Both the position numbers and the translations under genes were made by a program. Shown here in pieces: positions 33,801-47,419 of a DNA stretch of 64,000 nt. Every line of letters starts with the position of its first letter. Position 1 is the first letter of the stretch. The notes under the pieces were generated by a model, which saw only the letters and a program-made list of their open reading frames with translations, was not told where the DNA came from and ran no database searches. Source of the stretch: Antedon bifida (taxonomy: Eukaryota > Echinodermata > Crinoidea > Comatulida > Antedonidae); the NCBI GenBank assembly GCA_963402885.1, contig OY727097.1, positions 26,343,401-26,407,400 of the forward strand, written 5' to 3'.

Positions 33801-35839
33801 ATAAAATAAATTCAACAAAAATAAAATATATATATATTCTTTTAATACTCACAATACAACAAGTATAATACGATGTTAATTCTGTTAGTAAAATTACCAT
33901 TTAATGTGTGGTTAATACTGTATGTTGCTGTATCCGTGTTGTTTATATTATGTGTGTTTGGTGTCCATCTTCTCACCTCTTTTTCCAACATGCTGTAACC
34001 CTTCTACTCCTTTAGTTTTTTTTTGTTATGCTAAAGTATACAAAGTTTTATTATGTGTTTAGCGAGGAGGAAGTAAAAGGCACTGAAATTGCAGTAGGTC
34101 TATTGTATATAGATAATGTATCCGTGTGGTTATATTTAACTAACAGTTATTAATGACAATACCTCATTAACCCTTGGTTTTCTATCTCACACGGAACACG
34201 AGCATACGGTATTCTGGATATACACACGCTTAGTGAAGATGTTGAATAAACGTTTTCCAAAATGTATTGGCCTAATAGTCCTAGCTGTCACTTATTTGAT
34301 GTTTCAATCCGGATCAGCAGGTATGTTATAGGCTAAGCTTAGATTTGCCTTTATCTCTTTGAAATTATTGCTATAGGGCCTACTGTAGGTTAGACACCCG
34401 TATATTAGTATAGTGTATTACTGTTGTATTTGTGAGAGCAGCCTACCTACTTTAATCTTCATAGTTCACCTATTTTAATCATGAAATCAACAAAAACATT
34501 ACTATTTTTAAACAAAATTAATTAAATTAACCGACACTTTGGAAAAATACAGCATTTACAAAGATTACAATTTGTTTCTTTATTATTTTATTACCTTTAG
34601 GCCTACTTTATACTGTTATTTTGAAAACAAATGTTTAAATAATTTTTTAAAAATCTAGGGTCTCTATAACACAAACCTCCTGGGTTTCCTGGGACCCCAT
34701 TTCATTATTTTCTTGAAACATTGCACATATTATTATTTCTATTTGATGAATAAATGTATTTGTATTTTAGTTTTATTCAATCCACTAAGCACTGAGTACA
34801 GACAATACGCCCACTGTAGTCAGACGGGAAAAACCCCTAATCTCCATTGACATTATATACATTAGTTGATTTATAGGTCCATGGTATCTATGTGAGCTGA
34901 TTGTTTCCGTTATTCGGATCAGTTCTTAACTTCACCAATGCAAGTTAAATACGGTAGTAATATTTTCTAGATGGAAATTTACCCCATATTTTTTACCCGT
35001 TTACTTAATTGCAGTAAAATGATTTAATAGGTCTAAAGTTATCAAATAATATGTTTTTTTTTAAAGATCTATTAGATATAGTCGTATTCTGGTACACCAC
35101 TGACAACATCTAGTACTGATAGTTGGTTTCGAGGATACGTACTTGACGATGACAAAGACATTCGAGATTTGGCAGTGGGAATACTATACAAACATATTAC
35201 TGGGAAAGATAATGTGACTTGGGATGACACTGGCTATGTAAGTGGTGATGACGCGAAAACGACAGATATGCCAGACGGTAAAATATTTCACACAAGTAGC
35301 ACTATTACATACCGGGCATTCAGAGACCATACGAATCTAGGTGTTGAAACATCACAACAGACAGAGAGAGTTGGTGTATTTGCATTTGAAGCAAAGAAAG
35401 GCGAAGTAGTAAGAACTTCAGCAATTGTATTGACATCTGCTTCTGGTGAGTAACGGCATGATATATCTTATGTTTTATGGAAATTGACTAGAATATATAT
35501 AAATTGATTATTACGTTACTATGTTATTATTAATAATACTTTTATAATTATATTTTTTAATACAGTTATTATTTTACAGCCAGTATTGTAATGGAGCATA
35601 AAACAATAACCGTCGGTATTGGAGAATTGGTCACTATCAATCTTAGAAAAGGTGGTGATCTTAACGATTTACGTTGGAGACATAATTACGGTGATGAAAT
35701 ACAAAATCTGAGGGGTAGTACGTCTGCTGTGATCGATAACATACGAATGAAAGATGATGGTGTATATGAATGTTATACAGGTGATAGTACAAGTAAGACG
35801 AACAAGTTTTACAAAGTTATCACCATTTACCTTCTGCAA

Positions 35840-36060
35840 TAAAAATAATTATGAATTGAAAAAAAACTTATAACAATTATATATTGTTCACCTAAAAAAT
35901 ATTTTGTTTTCAATTTTTTGTTACTAGGCGATTTTAATTTCATATAATAGTTATTCCCTTTGACCAAAAACTGGATCGAAAACAAAATTATTTACCTGAA
36001 AAAAAAATAATTTAAAGCATCAAATACTTAAATTGTCTGTCATAGGCTACAATGGTTTTT
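35840..36060 (-). mobile_element. reverse-oriented MITE fragment next to truncated R4 Ig exon
   Basis: The reverse complement of the 33640-33790 block: ATAGTTATTCCCTTTGACCAAAAACTGGATCGAAAA and TTTACCTGAAAAAAAAATAATTTAAAG. Its position just after the altered Ig exon end suggests the insertion, or its imprecise loss, removed the original exon end. Confidence 0.5.
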
Positions 36061-36297
36061 GGTTAACAGTAAACGTTTCTTTTGTCTTTTTTATTATTGA
36101 GGTGCATAAATCCACACCTACGTACACCCAAAGCGCAATGGTGATGCTGTTGTTGTTGTTAGTGGTGGCGGGGAAGAGTGAATTTAGGCCTACACTTTTC
36201 TCTAGTGGTGGTGGTGTGTTGTAGCCGCTGCAGCCGATGGAAGCAATATCATTTTCATTAAAAAACAAGGCCAACAGCCATTAAGTCGCGTGCTACA

Positions 36298-36366
36298 ATG
36301 CATAGTGATACCGGACCGACAGACAGACCGACAGACAGACCGACAGACAGACCGACCGACCGACCA
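36298..36366 (+). repeat. (CCGACAGA)n array 1
   Basis: GCATAGTGATACCGGACCGACAGACAGACCGAC... continues into CCGACCGACCGACC. The same unique lead-in plus array occurs at 36921-36990. Confidence 0.85.
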
Positions 36367-36920
36367 ACCTACCAACTGACCGAAATTACTGAACATGTTT
36401 AAAAATGTTGAAATGTTTAAAAACATTTATATTTTTTAAATTTACACGTGCGTAGCCTGTCACTTTTGACGTGCTCGTATAACGTAATTTCGCGTTGAAA
36501 AGTAAAGAAAACAGAAATCGGGCAAAAAGAGTGCGCAATAACATTTAACACGCAGTGCGCGCGCAAAAATCTGCGCACTCATGCAATTTTGTAAACGCTT
36601 AAAATTGCCTGAAACGTACTCTTATTTCATCGAAAATAAATTTTGACAATTTTAAGCGCGCGTACGCATGCGTATTGTATTGCCATATGATGATTTATGC
36701 CCTGAAATTTATGAGTACCAAATTTTATTTAATTGTGATTCATGGTTGTGAAGATATGATTACAAACGTGATTTCGTTAAATCGTGCGTAGACCGCGTAA
36801 TTTTTTATTGCGCACCGTGAAAACATAACCACATCGATTCCTGGCCATAAGGAATATACTGTAAAAATTGACTTAGCTAGATTAAACTGATATCAAGATA
36901 AGGTCAGAAAGCGATAAAAC
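36367..36920. other. GC-shifted insert between the two CCGACAGA arrays (R4 Ig-EGF1 intron)
   Basis: About 550 bp unlike the neighbouring introns, with CGCGC-containing words (CGCAGTGCGCGCGCAAAAATCTGCGC, TTTTAAGCGCGCGTACGCATGCG). No open frame of note. It is probably an unidentified mobile insert. Confidence 0.4.
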
Positions 36921-36990
36921 GCATAGTGATACCGGACCGACAGACAGACCGACAGACCGACAGACCGACAGACAGACCGACCGACCAACA
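36921..36990 (+). repeat. (CCGACAGA)n array 2
   Basis: It repeats the CATAGTGATACCGGACCGACAGACAGACCGACAGACC unit of array 1 in direct orientation, about 620 bp downstream. Confidence 0.85.
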
Positions 36991-38416
36991 TAGTGAACTA
37001 TAGAGTCGCTTCCACGCGACTAAAAAGCCAGTAGGCCTATTTAGCTAGTTTGTATTATATTTCATAATTTTTTTATTATTAAACAAATCCGGTCTTAGGG
37101 GTGAAATGTGTTTATTTTTGTTTATTAGCTTGTTCCTCACCAAAATGGAATCCTCCAGATTGTGAAATGGACTGTCCCGTATGTTATAATGGAGGAATTT
37201 GTGACGATAAGACGGGTGTCTGTATTTGCCCAGCAGGATTTAAAGGCGCTAATTGTCTAACTGGTAATAGCAGAACTGTAAATATGTTTATGTTGATTTT
37301 TTAAACAAATTTGATTGGACCGAATTTTGAACTAAACATTATTTATCAAATAGGTTGTGGAAATAACAACTTCGGTCGTGACTGTGTCGTTCTGTGCAAC
37401 GCCAAAAGAGCCGGGTGCAATGGAGATCTAATATGTCCACCCGATCCAATTGGATGTACATGCATCAATGGTTTTGGAGGAAATGATTGTCAAACAGGTT
37501 TGTTGTTGCCAGTAACTTCTTTTATGTTATAACATGTTCCTCTATCTCCTCCTAAACCGCATGTCCGATACTAGCGCCGTTCTAGCTGGGACATCTTTTA
37601 ATTCCCCTTTATATATTAGAACGGAAAATTGGTACAAAAAAATGTTTTTTTGCTTCGCAACTTTCGAAGGCTGAACGAGTACCAGCTAGTTTTAGAATTA
37701 ATTTACTTACACGTCTTCGTTCGCCCATTCTAGTTTACTTTCGTAAATTACGCTTTTTCAGCAATAAAACATGTGATACTTGTCTTTTAGTATATGTATT
37801 TATAACCTTGCGAATAGATTTCGAACAACAATTAATTTGTAATTTACTAGGTCTAGTTGAAATAAAATATGCAAATTTTTGTTTCTTATGAAGTATTTGA
37901 CAAGCAAAGGGAAAAGTGAATGACAGAGTGATGAAAGAATAAGGAAGTAAAAAAGCCACAGAGAATTTACAGATATAGGCCATACCATTACATAGTGGGG
38001 CTCAAATGGCATAATTGTCAAAAATGTAGAGGTGTTGATCCACATTCATGCATCCTGTTTGTATTTAACTGGTAATAAACCGTCAATTAGATATGTCTTA
38101 GTGTTTCATAAGATACGAACGGTAATGGCTAGACTTGTAGTATACATATGAAACGACATAATGTGCAAACATATTTATCGTAAGTTAAAACTTCGTTTAG
38201 AACCTAATGTCGTGAATTATTTTTTTTAAGCGTGTGAAGTTTTATACCCAGACACCAATGCCACAGGTGAGGATTTATACTATGGAGCAGGATGTTGGCA
38301 AAAATGTAACTGTGCCAATGACGATTGTAATCGAAGTCCAACCGTATCCAATGAAGACATAGGATGTACTTCCGGGTCAACATGTTTATCTGGCTTTACT
38401 GGAGACAAATGCCAAG

Positions 38417-38963
38417 GTATTATTTGAAATTCTTTCATTCAAATATTATATTATTTATTTGTTTATTAATATCGTTATTGTTTTCGACGTTATTATCACT
38501 CAGTATTAAACAATGTGTCCGAAAATAACATATAATAGACCTAGCTTTAAACAATCGTTCTTGTCGCAATCATTGTTTAATACGTATTCTCACCATAGAG
38601 AAATGTTCGCTACGCTATTCGCTATTGCCTCACAGGTGATTTTGCGTAAGATTATCTAATTCTATTCCATCTTTCCTTTCTAAATAAGATTGCATAATTC
38701 GTGGCACGCGTTTAATACAATATAGACTATAAACATCGCATGCAGTGTAAACTATAAAAATATAATAAAGTACCTGATGTGATCCCTATCTATAGAAACA
38801 AATCTGTTCAAATAGACGATATTTACTGATATTTACTCACCTAAAAAATGGTTAACAATATGTCGATTTGATCAATTTGCAAACACGTTTTTTTTTATAT
38901 TACTTTAGAAAATCAATTAATTATTAAATCGTATTAAGTATTAAATACATTTTGTTTGTACAG
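38417..38963. other. R4 EGF3-EGF4 intron
   Basis: No additional feature is recognised. Likewise the 37498-38230 EGF2-EGF3 intron shows no minisatellite, unlike R2. Confidence 0.4.
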
Positions 38964-41413
38964 AGCCTACGTCATGTCCTTCTGGATTCTTTGGTGTTTT
39001 GTGTAATTTTCCATGTCACTGCATATATTCTGAAGATTGTAATCGAGATGGAAGTTGCGATAATGGATGTCACGAGGCTTGGGCTGGAACAAACTGCAGC
39101 ATAGGTAAATAAATACAGTCTTGGAACTCAGCTATTTCTGTATAACGAACTTGAAAAAACGACTAAAATTTCATACAATGTAATGTGTGACTGGAATTAA
39201 AGTTTTTAAAGTGTAATCTAAGCCTAATGATGTATTCTTTAATAATTAGCATTACCATACCTCTTTGAACCGCCAACTGTTGTAAACCAGACAGCAACCA
39301 CTCTGAAGTTTGACGTCACTTGGATTCTTGGTGAAAACTACGGAACAGGAACAATTACAAAACGGAAGCTGTCGTATAAATCGTCGCAAATGGATTCATT
39401 TACATCAATAACTGAAAAAACGGATAAGAATGTAATCATTATTAATAATCTGATTCCAAATACGCAATACAAATTCTACTCGCAATTTTCGAGGATGGTT
39501 GGTGGCATTGAGGTAGATGGACCAAGAAGTACAATCGGATCAACCAAAACCATATGTACAAGTAAGCAGAATGTCATTGGATAAAGTTGTTTTTTTTTGC
39601 CACAGGATCAGTATATTCTTTCAGTTCAAATATGATTATTAGATAATATGATAATTAGCAATTATAGTTATATTATTTTTTTATTTAAAAAAAACCCAAC
39701 AATATTGAAACACTAAATATTAAGAAAGTCGCTTCATATTTACTCAGTTACTAATCAATTGATTACATATTATATAGAACCTTTGGACGAACCTGAGATA
39801 GAATTGAAAGCAGTTGAAGACAATCGGGCCATCTTGAGTTTAAAGGTATAATTAAACAGAAAACCAATATCTTATATTTCTAATTGCACAAACACAACAC
39901 AACATGTCTTGGGTCAATTGAATGTAATTCTCGTCCAGTATCACTGTTCAATGTTCATTGTTGAGGCACTATATATAGTTTTCAACTGTACTAGTTCAGC
40001 TAATTTATTTACTTCTATCAAATTATATTCAGCCAGTTTCTAGTGGGTATGATCGAATCCAATGTAACTCTATTCTTCGATATCAAGTGAAATACTCGGA
40101 CAAAGATGGAAATGTACAAGGTATAATCGATACAACAAGCAGTACTCAATTGGAAGTTGAACTATCAGGATTGTCAAGCTGTACTGATTATGTCGCAAAC
40201 GCTCGAGTTGTTAATAACCTGGATATCTCTGGAAATTGGGGACAGGACTTAACAGTACAAACAGCACCGACTGGTTTGTTACAGTTATTAACGTATAACA
40301 AAGTATTTATAAGTCTTATATAATAGAGTAATTGATTATTCTTTTTTCCAAAAATAGAACCATCGATAGAAGATAATCCATTCACAAATGGAACACATTT
40401 GCTGATAAAGTGGAAAGCTTCTACGTGCCACATCCTAGATTATCAGGTGACCTACCATTATGAACTGTCAGGTGATGTAATATTTCAAGAAGGAAAAACA
40501 ACAGAAACTGAAGTTGTAATTGGTGATGGAATAAAGTCATGCAACGAATATACATTCACAGTATTAGCGTCATATTCAAATGTGAATGGGACATTGGACA
40601 GCAAGAAAGTTGTTTTTGGAACAGATTGTGCTAACCAAGAAAACTCAAACCAGACTCAAGGTGTGTAACATCTTTCCTTATTTAGTTTTATGATCAGTTG
40701 ACTTGTCGTCAAAAAGCTTACACGTCGTTGAGAAAACGCATACAATTATGTCATTTTGTATTTTCAGGTTATGTAATAGGTTTTGTAATTGGCTCAATAA
40801 TTTCGGCATTAATCACTGTTGCCATCACCTTAATATTACAACGGTAAAGTATGTTTCTATGGTTTAAATGAATATATTAAATAATGACACAATAAGTCAA
40901 TGGAATTTGCAAGTGAAATTCGAAAATGTAAATAAAATGTGTTTAGTTAATCTTTTTACCTTATTTTTCCATAACAGACCATTATTTTTATGCACACATT
41001 GCTCACAAATTCCACTAACATACTTGATCCTTCGCTGACCGATGAAATATAACACTCACACTTTACACATTTTAGATTTCGTCGTAAACATTCAGAAAAG
41101 GACGTTGGTAAATTCTCTACTGCTCAACCCAATGTATGCACAATAGATACTGATTACCAAACATTGCAGAAAAAAATTGAAGAAAGTGAATATGAAGTAA
41201 TTAAGCCTACTGCTACTACTTCTGCTAAATACGATTACGCGAACCCCGAGCCACCAGAATCGGAACATGTTTATAGTAACACGATTGATAAATGAAGAAT
41301 ACAACCTGTACTACTATTATACTATACTGGATTTCTATTCACAAGTATCGAACTTTCAGGGCAAATGAGGCCATTTTCCACTAAAAACCATAGACACAAC
41401 AGCTTTACATTGT

Positions 41414-42452
41414 CCTTGCAAAAAACTCTCCTTTTCCTTAAATTTTAAAAGAATAGTAGCTCCTACTACTTAAAATTTCTGGAATTTATCAATAAACTAT
41501 TTACAATAATCAAGAGTAGGCCTATAATTGATGATGACGTTGTATTACAAATTTAGTTCTTAGCCATGTTTGATTTAAATTTCTTCAATTTTATATTTTT
41601 GTGTATTATATTTACTATTTAAATGACGCGTTGAAGCGTGATCTACAAATAATCTTAAGTATAGTGCTGCAGAAATGTCACAAAACGGATCTCTTTTCTA
41701 TTAATAAACACAATGGTACTCTCCGCGGCATACAAATAATAGAATAAACATAAACTTTGTATAAATAAGTTATTGTACAAACATGGATAAATAAATTATT
41801 TCCCCATGGTCGATTGATCTCACCAAGAACCTAACACCACCTCCTTATAATGATTAGTTATTTCCTTATACGAAGTCTACGTAATATGATTATTGTTTAA
41901 TTCTAAAGGAACTGTAGTGAGAAAGTTGTTATGACGGTGTTGATATTTATTATTGGTATTTTTGCCTTTAAAAAATTTACTTTTTAAATATTGTATAACA
42001 CCAACTTGGGAGTAATAGTAGCCTAGGCCTACTAATTTTGCTACAATTTAACATAGCCCTAAACAATAACATAGGCCTAAAGATAATTACTAGATACAAA
42101 GATATAATGATCATCCAACAATGCCTCATCTTTCCTTCTTTATTTACCTTCATTTTCTTTCTTCTGGTTTGTATACTACAATAAACAGTGGTTATTTGAA
42201 TTAAGGCGAAATTGTTTGAATTGTATTCACCTTTTAGTATCGGGTTTAGCGATGGGGAAATAAAAGGACTATTATTACAGATAAAGCATTCAATGGATAT
42301 TAAAGCCTGTCACGAATTGACAACGATATTACAGAAGGAAGTACTTCACAATACTACTGACTATGAATTTGTGTAGTGCATTCTCTTATTAACTTGTACT
42401 ATTGTATTGCTTACATTAAGACATATAACCTCATGTGTAAACTTTAGTGAAG
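41414..42452 (+). repeat. segmental duplication upstream of R5 (copy 1)
   Basis: About 1 kb that aligns with 53803-54865 upstream of R6: TTTTCCTTAAATTTTAAAAGAATAGTAGCTCC, GACGCGTTGAAGCGTGATCTACAAAT, CTGCAGAAATGTCACAAAACGGATCTC and, nearer the start, GTAGTGCATTCTCTTATTAAC. It includes the R4 3' flank and the presumed R5 promoter. Confidence 0.8.
42414..42429 (+). promoter_or_regulatory. conserved CATTAAGACATATAAC element upstream of R5
   Basis: Matches the element upstream of R3 and R6, about 25-40 bp before the ATG in R5. Core promoter role is inferred only from conservation and the TATAAC core. Confidence 0.4.
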
Positions 42453-42537
42453 ATGTTGGCTAAACGTTTTCCAGACTGTATCCGTCTAGTCATAGGCCTA
42501 GCTTTTTCTTCTTTGACGTTTCAATCCGGGTTATCAG

Positions 42538-43237
42538 GTAAGCTACCCAGGCTTGCAAAACAGTTTAATCGGTTTTTTGTTTTTTTTTGTCTTGTGTGGT
42601 ATCATTGGTACACATTTAGTGCTTTGTTTTACTTTATTTTAGTTTTTTGTGGAGGAAGTCCACCTTAATTTTTAATTATCATTGTTCACAAATAGTTTAT
42701 TAAACGTTTTGCTTGTTTGTTTCAACAACAAATAATCGACAAAATAATTCACCCACATATTTAATTATAATTAGTTTCGTCATTAAGACCTTTACTTTAT
42801 TAAATATCATACTTTTCATTATTATTCTTATAATAGCTCACTTTATCAACAAAACATATTATATGCCAGATATTTATTTCGTTTGGTTTTAGACATACTG
42901 TTTCAACATCATTAAACATATTTTTAGATGTCTGTTTTAATATTTTTTAGCTTTATTAGACAGGTGCGTTTCTAAAAACGGTAAGGCAGATACTGCAGTA
43001 TTTTGTTGAATATAATCTACTGGTCAAATATCATGAGTCAATATGCCTTTATGACTGTAAAGAATATGCCTCCATAGAAGAACGGCTTTTTAAAATATAT
43101 ATTTACTAGATTTCAAGAAGATTCATTCACATTTTAATAACCAGTGCACTACTTTAATTCAAGAAAAAAATTTAAATAAATAAACATTAACTACCAGGCT
43201 TGTACTCACAATATATATATTTTTCTATTTTGTTTAG
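42538..43237. other. R5 intron 1
   Basis: Aligns in parts with R6 intron 1 (54951-55742; GACAGGTGCGTTTC..AAAA..GTAAGGCA and GTTGAATATAATC blocks), confirming that R5 and R6 share a recent 5' duplication. No other feature is seen. Confidence 0.5.
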
Positions 43238-46200
43238 ATCCATTAGATATAACAGTATATTCTAGCACACCACTGGTGACGTCTATTGGTGAGTTTCGAG
43301 GATACGCGCTTCAAGAAGACAGAAACATTCGAGATTTGTCAGTGGGAATATTATACAAGAATATTCCTGGGAAAGATAACGTGACTTGGGATGATATTGG
43401 TACAGTCAATGATGGAGATAACATTTTTCCTGCAAATAGTAGGGTTTCATCTCGTTCATGGATGGATATTTTCACATACCTAGGTATTTCTGGCTTACAA
43501 CCCCAGATTGATAGGGTTGGTGTATTTTCCTTTCAAGCAAAGAAAGGCGAAGTAGTCACAAATTCAGCAATTGTATTGACATCTGATTCTGGTGAGTAAT
43601 ACCCTGATGCATCATTTTTAAAATGAAAATTAGTTATACCTTTGTTTAGCTATAACCATTACGTAGCCCTGTTGATGGTATATACTGAAGGTTTTCAATT
43701 TTGTTTACTGGAATGTTGGGGTATGTGGGTCACTTAACGGCCATAGGGAGTAATGCCTCTACCCCGGATTATGTACAGTACTATAGTTTTGTTTAGGAAA
43801 TTGTTCATTTCAGACTATATTGACGTTACACAAAATGTTTAATACTGATTGCTAAACAAAAATAATAATAATAATAATAATAAATCATTATTTCCTCAGC
43901 CACTATTGCTATGGAGTATAGAACGATAACCGTTGGTATTGGAGAGTCTGTCACTATCAATCTCAGTAAAGGTGGTGATCTTAACGATTTACGTTGGAGA
44001 CATAATTACGGCGAAAAAATTGCCACTCTGAGAGGTAATACGTCTGCTGTGATTGAGAACATACGAATGAAAGATGATGGCGTATATGAATGTTTTACAG
44101 GTGATAGCCCGAATGGTAACCATGGCATCATGAGACTTATTGTTAGAGGTAGGTCATAATCACTGTTTACAGAGTAATTATGACACAAAGGCATTTTGAT
44201 AAAGAGCAGTCATATTAGGCTGCACGCCAGATCAAGATTGTTTTTATTATTATGTAGGCCTGCATAAATCCAAACTCATTTTCTTATGGAATTAAAATGA
44301 TATAATTAAATATTTTATCTTCTTATTGGTTTTATATTATATAACAAAATAAATTCGGTTTATGATTGTTAACCTGTAGCTTGTCCTTCACCAAAATGGA
44401 ATCCTCCAGATTGTGAAATGGACTGTCCCGTATGTTATAACGGTGGAATTTGTGACGATAAGACGGGTGTCTGTATTTGCCCAGCAGGATTCAAAGGCAC
44501 TAATTGCCTAACTGGTAATACAAATAATAATTATCAAGCTTATTTCATTTTAAAGTTCGTTCTATACGATTTATAATTGACGGTTAATGGGCGACCATAT
44601 GATCACAATTATGGAAACAAAATGAATTTTTATTTGCTTTGCTATAAAGTAGTGTCATTCATATACAACAATAAAAATATAATACGAATAAAATCCATTT
44701 TATTGGAATTTCTGAATGTTGTTTTTTAAAATTGTACTTCTTTTCTGTTAAACAGGTTGTGGAAATAACAACTGGGGTCGTGACTGCGACGTTGCGTGTT
44801 CTTCTGGTGGGATATGCAACGGACGTCTGTTCTGTCCACCGGATCCAGTTGGATGTGCATGCATCAATGGTTTTGGAGGAAATGATTGTAAAACAGGTTT
44901 GTAAATCATGTAACTGTATTCTTAGTTTAGTTGTCCACTCATTTTAGTTTACCTTACTTTACTTTTTTCTTTTACAATACATTATAACGCATCATAATAT
45001 TTATGTTATCTTATCTATAACTATTGTGCGATATATCACGTTTCTTTGCCTTATGTCGAGTTGAAATAAAGTTATTGAATTGAGTTCTTGTTCTGGTATA
45101 TTCTAGTTTTTGTATACGAGATGTTGATACTTACTCGTGAATATGGTGACGACAAATTAGTTCTTGACAGATGATGGTGTAAATGCAGTGTACAATAAAT
45201 TATAAAATAACTGGCATACCGTCTCGTTAAAATATTACAGTATTATTTCTTTTTTTCTACTAGAAATCGCAACTTTGTAGGCATATGCCTAATTCCTATT
45301 ATTATTAGTAGGCCTGACTAATTTTAGTTGTTGTTGTTAGACAAGAAATGAGAATAACGTTTCAACTGAATATTTTATAAAGAACATAAAAACTGTCTTC
45401 ATTTATTATTCCATGTTTGAACCTATTATGTGTTTAAGCCTGTGAGGTCTTATACCCAGACACCAATGTTCCAGATGAGGATATATATTATGGAGCAGAT
45501 TGTAAGCAAAAATGTAACTGTGCCAATGACGATTGTAATCGAATTCCAACCGTATCCAATACAGACATAGGATGTACTTCCAGGTCAACATGTTCGACTG
45601 GTTTCACTGGGGAAAAATGTCTAGGTAGTATGATATAATTAAGACTTATTACCCTCCAATCAATAATGTTATGAACGATTGTGCCAGTATCACTTACGTT
45701 ATCTAGTAATAATTAAAAAATAAATAAATTACATCTCGATGTTCATTACAAACGTATTTGTCACATATTTAACACGACGTTTCGCAAACTATGGGTCCCG
45801 CGCGCCCTAACATTCTTATAATCCAAACTTCAAGAACTGAAAGTTTCAAATAATGTCGGCCGCGACTTTCTCTATTTCCATAAAATACGGTGGATTACGT
45901 ACGAGGCCCGCGTACGTCTCGATCATAAACATAATTTTTCTTTCTTTCACCAAGTAAGGATGAGATCACGTTTAATTTAAATTGTTATTGATATTAATCA
46001 TATTATGCTTTGATTTAAAGAGCCTACGTCATGTTTATCTGGATACTTTGGTGTTTTGTGTAACTTTCTATGTCACTGCAAGAACTCTGCAGATTGTAAT
46101 CGAGATGGAAGTTGCGATAATGGATGTCACGAGGCTTGGGCTGGAACAAACTGCAGCATAGGTAATGAAACATACACAGGATCCATTATATAAAGTACAA

Positions 46201-47254
46201 CTCTATGCGATGAATACAAATGTGTTATAATAAATTAATGCTATTAGTAGGCATAATGGTGCACTTTTACTGTAATTTATATTTAAAATAAGATAAGATA
46301 GCAGAGAATGTATGGAGATATATTTTTTTAAATAAAACTAGTGATTTTCGTTTCTTTATTCATTAGCACTACCGTACCGCTCTGAACCGCCATCAGTGAT
46401 AAACCAGACAGCAACAAGTATAACGTTTGACGTCACTTGGATTCGTGGTGAAGACTACGGAACAGGGACAATTACAAAACGGAAGCTTTCGTATAAATCA
46501 TCGCAAATAGATTTAACAACAGAAGAACTATATAATAGTTTAATTGTTATTAATAATCTTGTCCCAAATACAGAATATCAATTCTATTCTAAATTGTCGA
46601 GGATGGTTGATGGTAATGAGGTAGATGGACCAGCAAGTGCAGTTGGATCAGCAAAAACCACATGTACAAGTAAGCTATACTATTAGCATTTTTAAAATTA
46701 TTTAAGTAAACTACTACGGTAATCACCTAAACAATCAGCAATTTCAGAAAATTCAATAAAGTAAAAACTAGGATTTTACAGAAATTGGCATACGACTTTG
46801 GCCGTCGCCGGAAAAATGGGTACAATGGAACATGTAAGGTGGTACCTAACCTTTAACAACTTATATTGAATAATGCTGGAATGATTTTTGCCCATCAGGA
46901 TTGTTGGACTGATACTAGAATATTTTAAAATATTTGATATAATACCAAATTTGTTTCTATTTTCTCAGTATTAATCAAGTTGTATTATTTATATCTCTTA
47001 TAGAACCATTGGATGATCCTGAGATTGAATTGAAAACCATTGATGATAATCAGGCCATCTTGAGTTTAAAGGTATTTAAAAATGTTCAGCTTCATTCTTC
47101 TTGACGGTTTCTATGTTTCATGTAAATTTGTTGTTATGGCGATTTAAATTGCATTTTAAATATAAATATGGCACTTTTCTCGTTATACCTTAAATATTAT
47201 ATTTTATTTTATATAACACCTAAATAAATTTCTGCCATTTAATTGATTGTTGGT

Positions 47255-47320
47255 CACATGGCGTGCAATAGTACGCACTATTAAACGATCGTTTAATAGT
47301 ACTTTTTTTTCGTGTACGAA
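47255..47320. repeat. palindromic interspersed repeat (copy 2)
   Basis: GTGCAATAGTACGCACTATTAAACGATCGTTTAATAGTAC...CGTGTACGAAA is the reverse-oriented relative of 26051-26115. It lies in the R5 FN3-2 internal intron, next to the hAT element. Confidence 0.7.
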
Positions 47321-47419
47321 AAAAAAATCTTTTCGCGTTTGGAAAATATTTCTTTTATACTACTGCTTTTGAAAACAACAGCGCCACCTATTTTGTATAG
47401 AAACATAATTAGTCTAGAT

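Larger units (their letters stand above)
34239..41295 (+). pseudogene. R4: receptor copy with frameshifted N-domain and shortened Ig
   Basis: Exons: 34239-34320, 35067-35445, 35580-35792, 37129-37263, 37354-37497, 38231-38416, 38964-39104, 39250-39561, 39778-39845, 40033-40273, 40358-40660, 40768-40843, 41076-41295. All splice sites are AG/GT. Exon 2 is 379 nt, not a multiple of 3: against R3 it lacks 2 nt near 35085-35093, so the frame hits a stop within about 20 codons. The rest of the exon (from about 35110, DLAVGILYKHITGKDNV) is intact in the shifted frame. The Ig exon diverges after CYTGDST and lacks the last strand (GIMRLIVRG). A GTAAG donor at 35793 keeps phase 1, giving 213 rather than 249 nt. 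The downstream exons are clean. Tail: TDYQTL, SEYEVI (ITIM consensus), DYANP, HVYSNT. Either a recent pseudogene or a sequence error at one site; AATAAA is at 41491. Confidence 0.7.
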
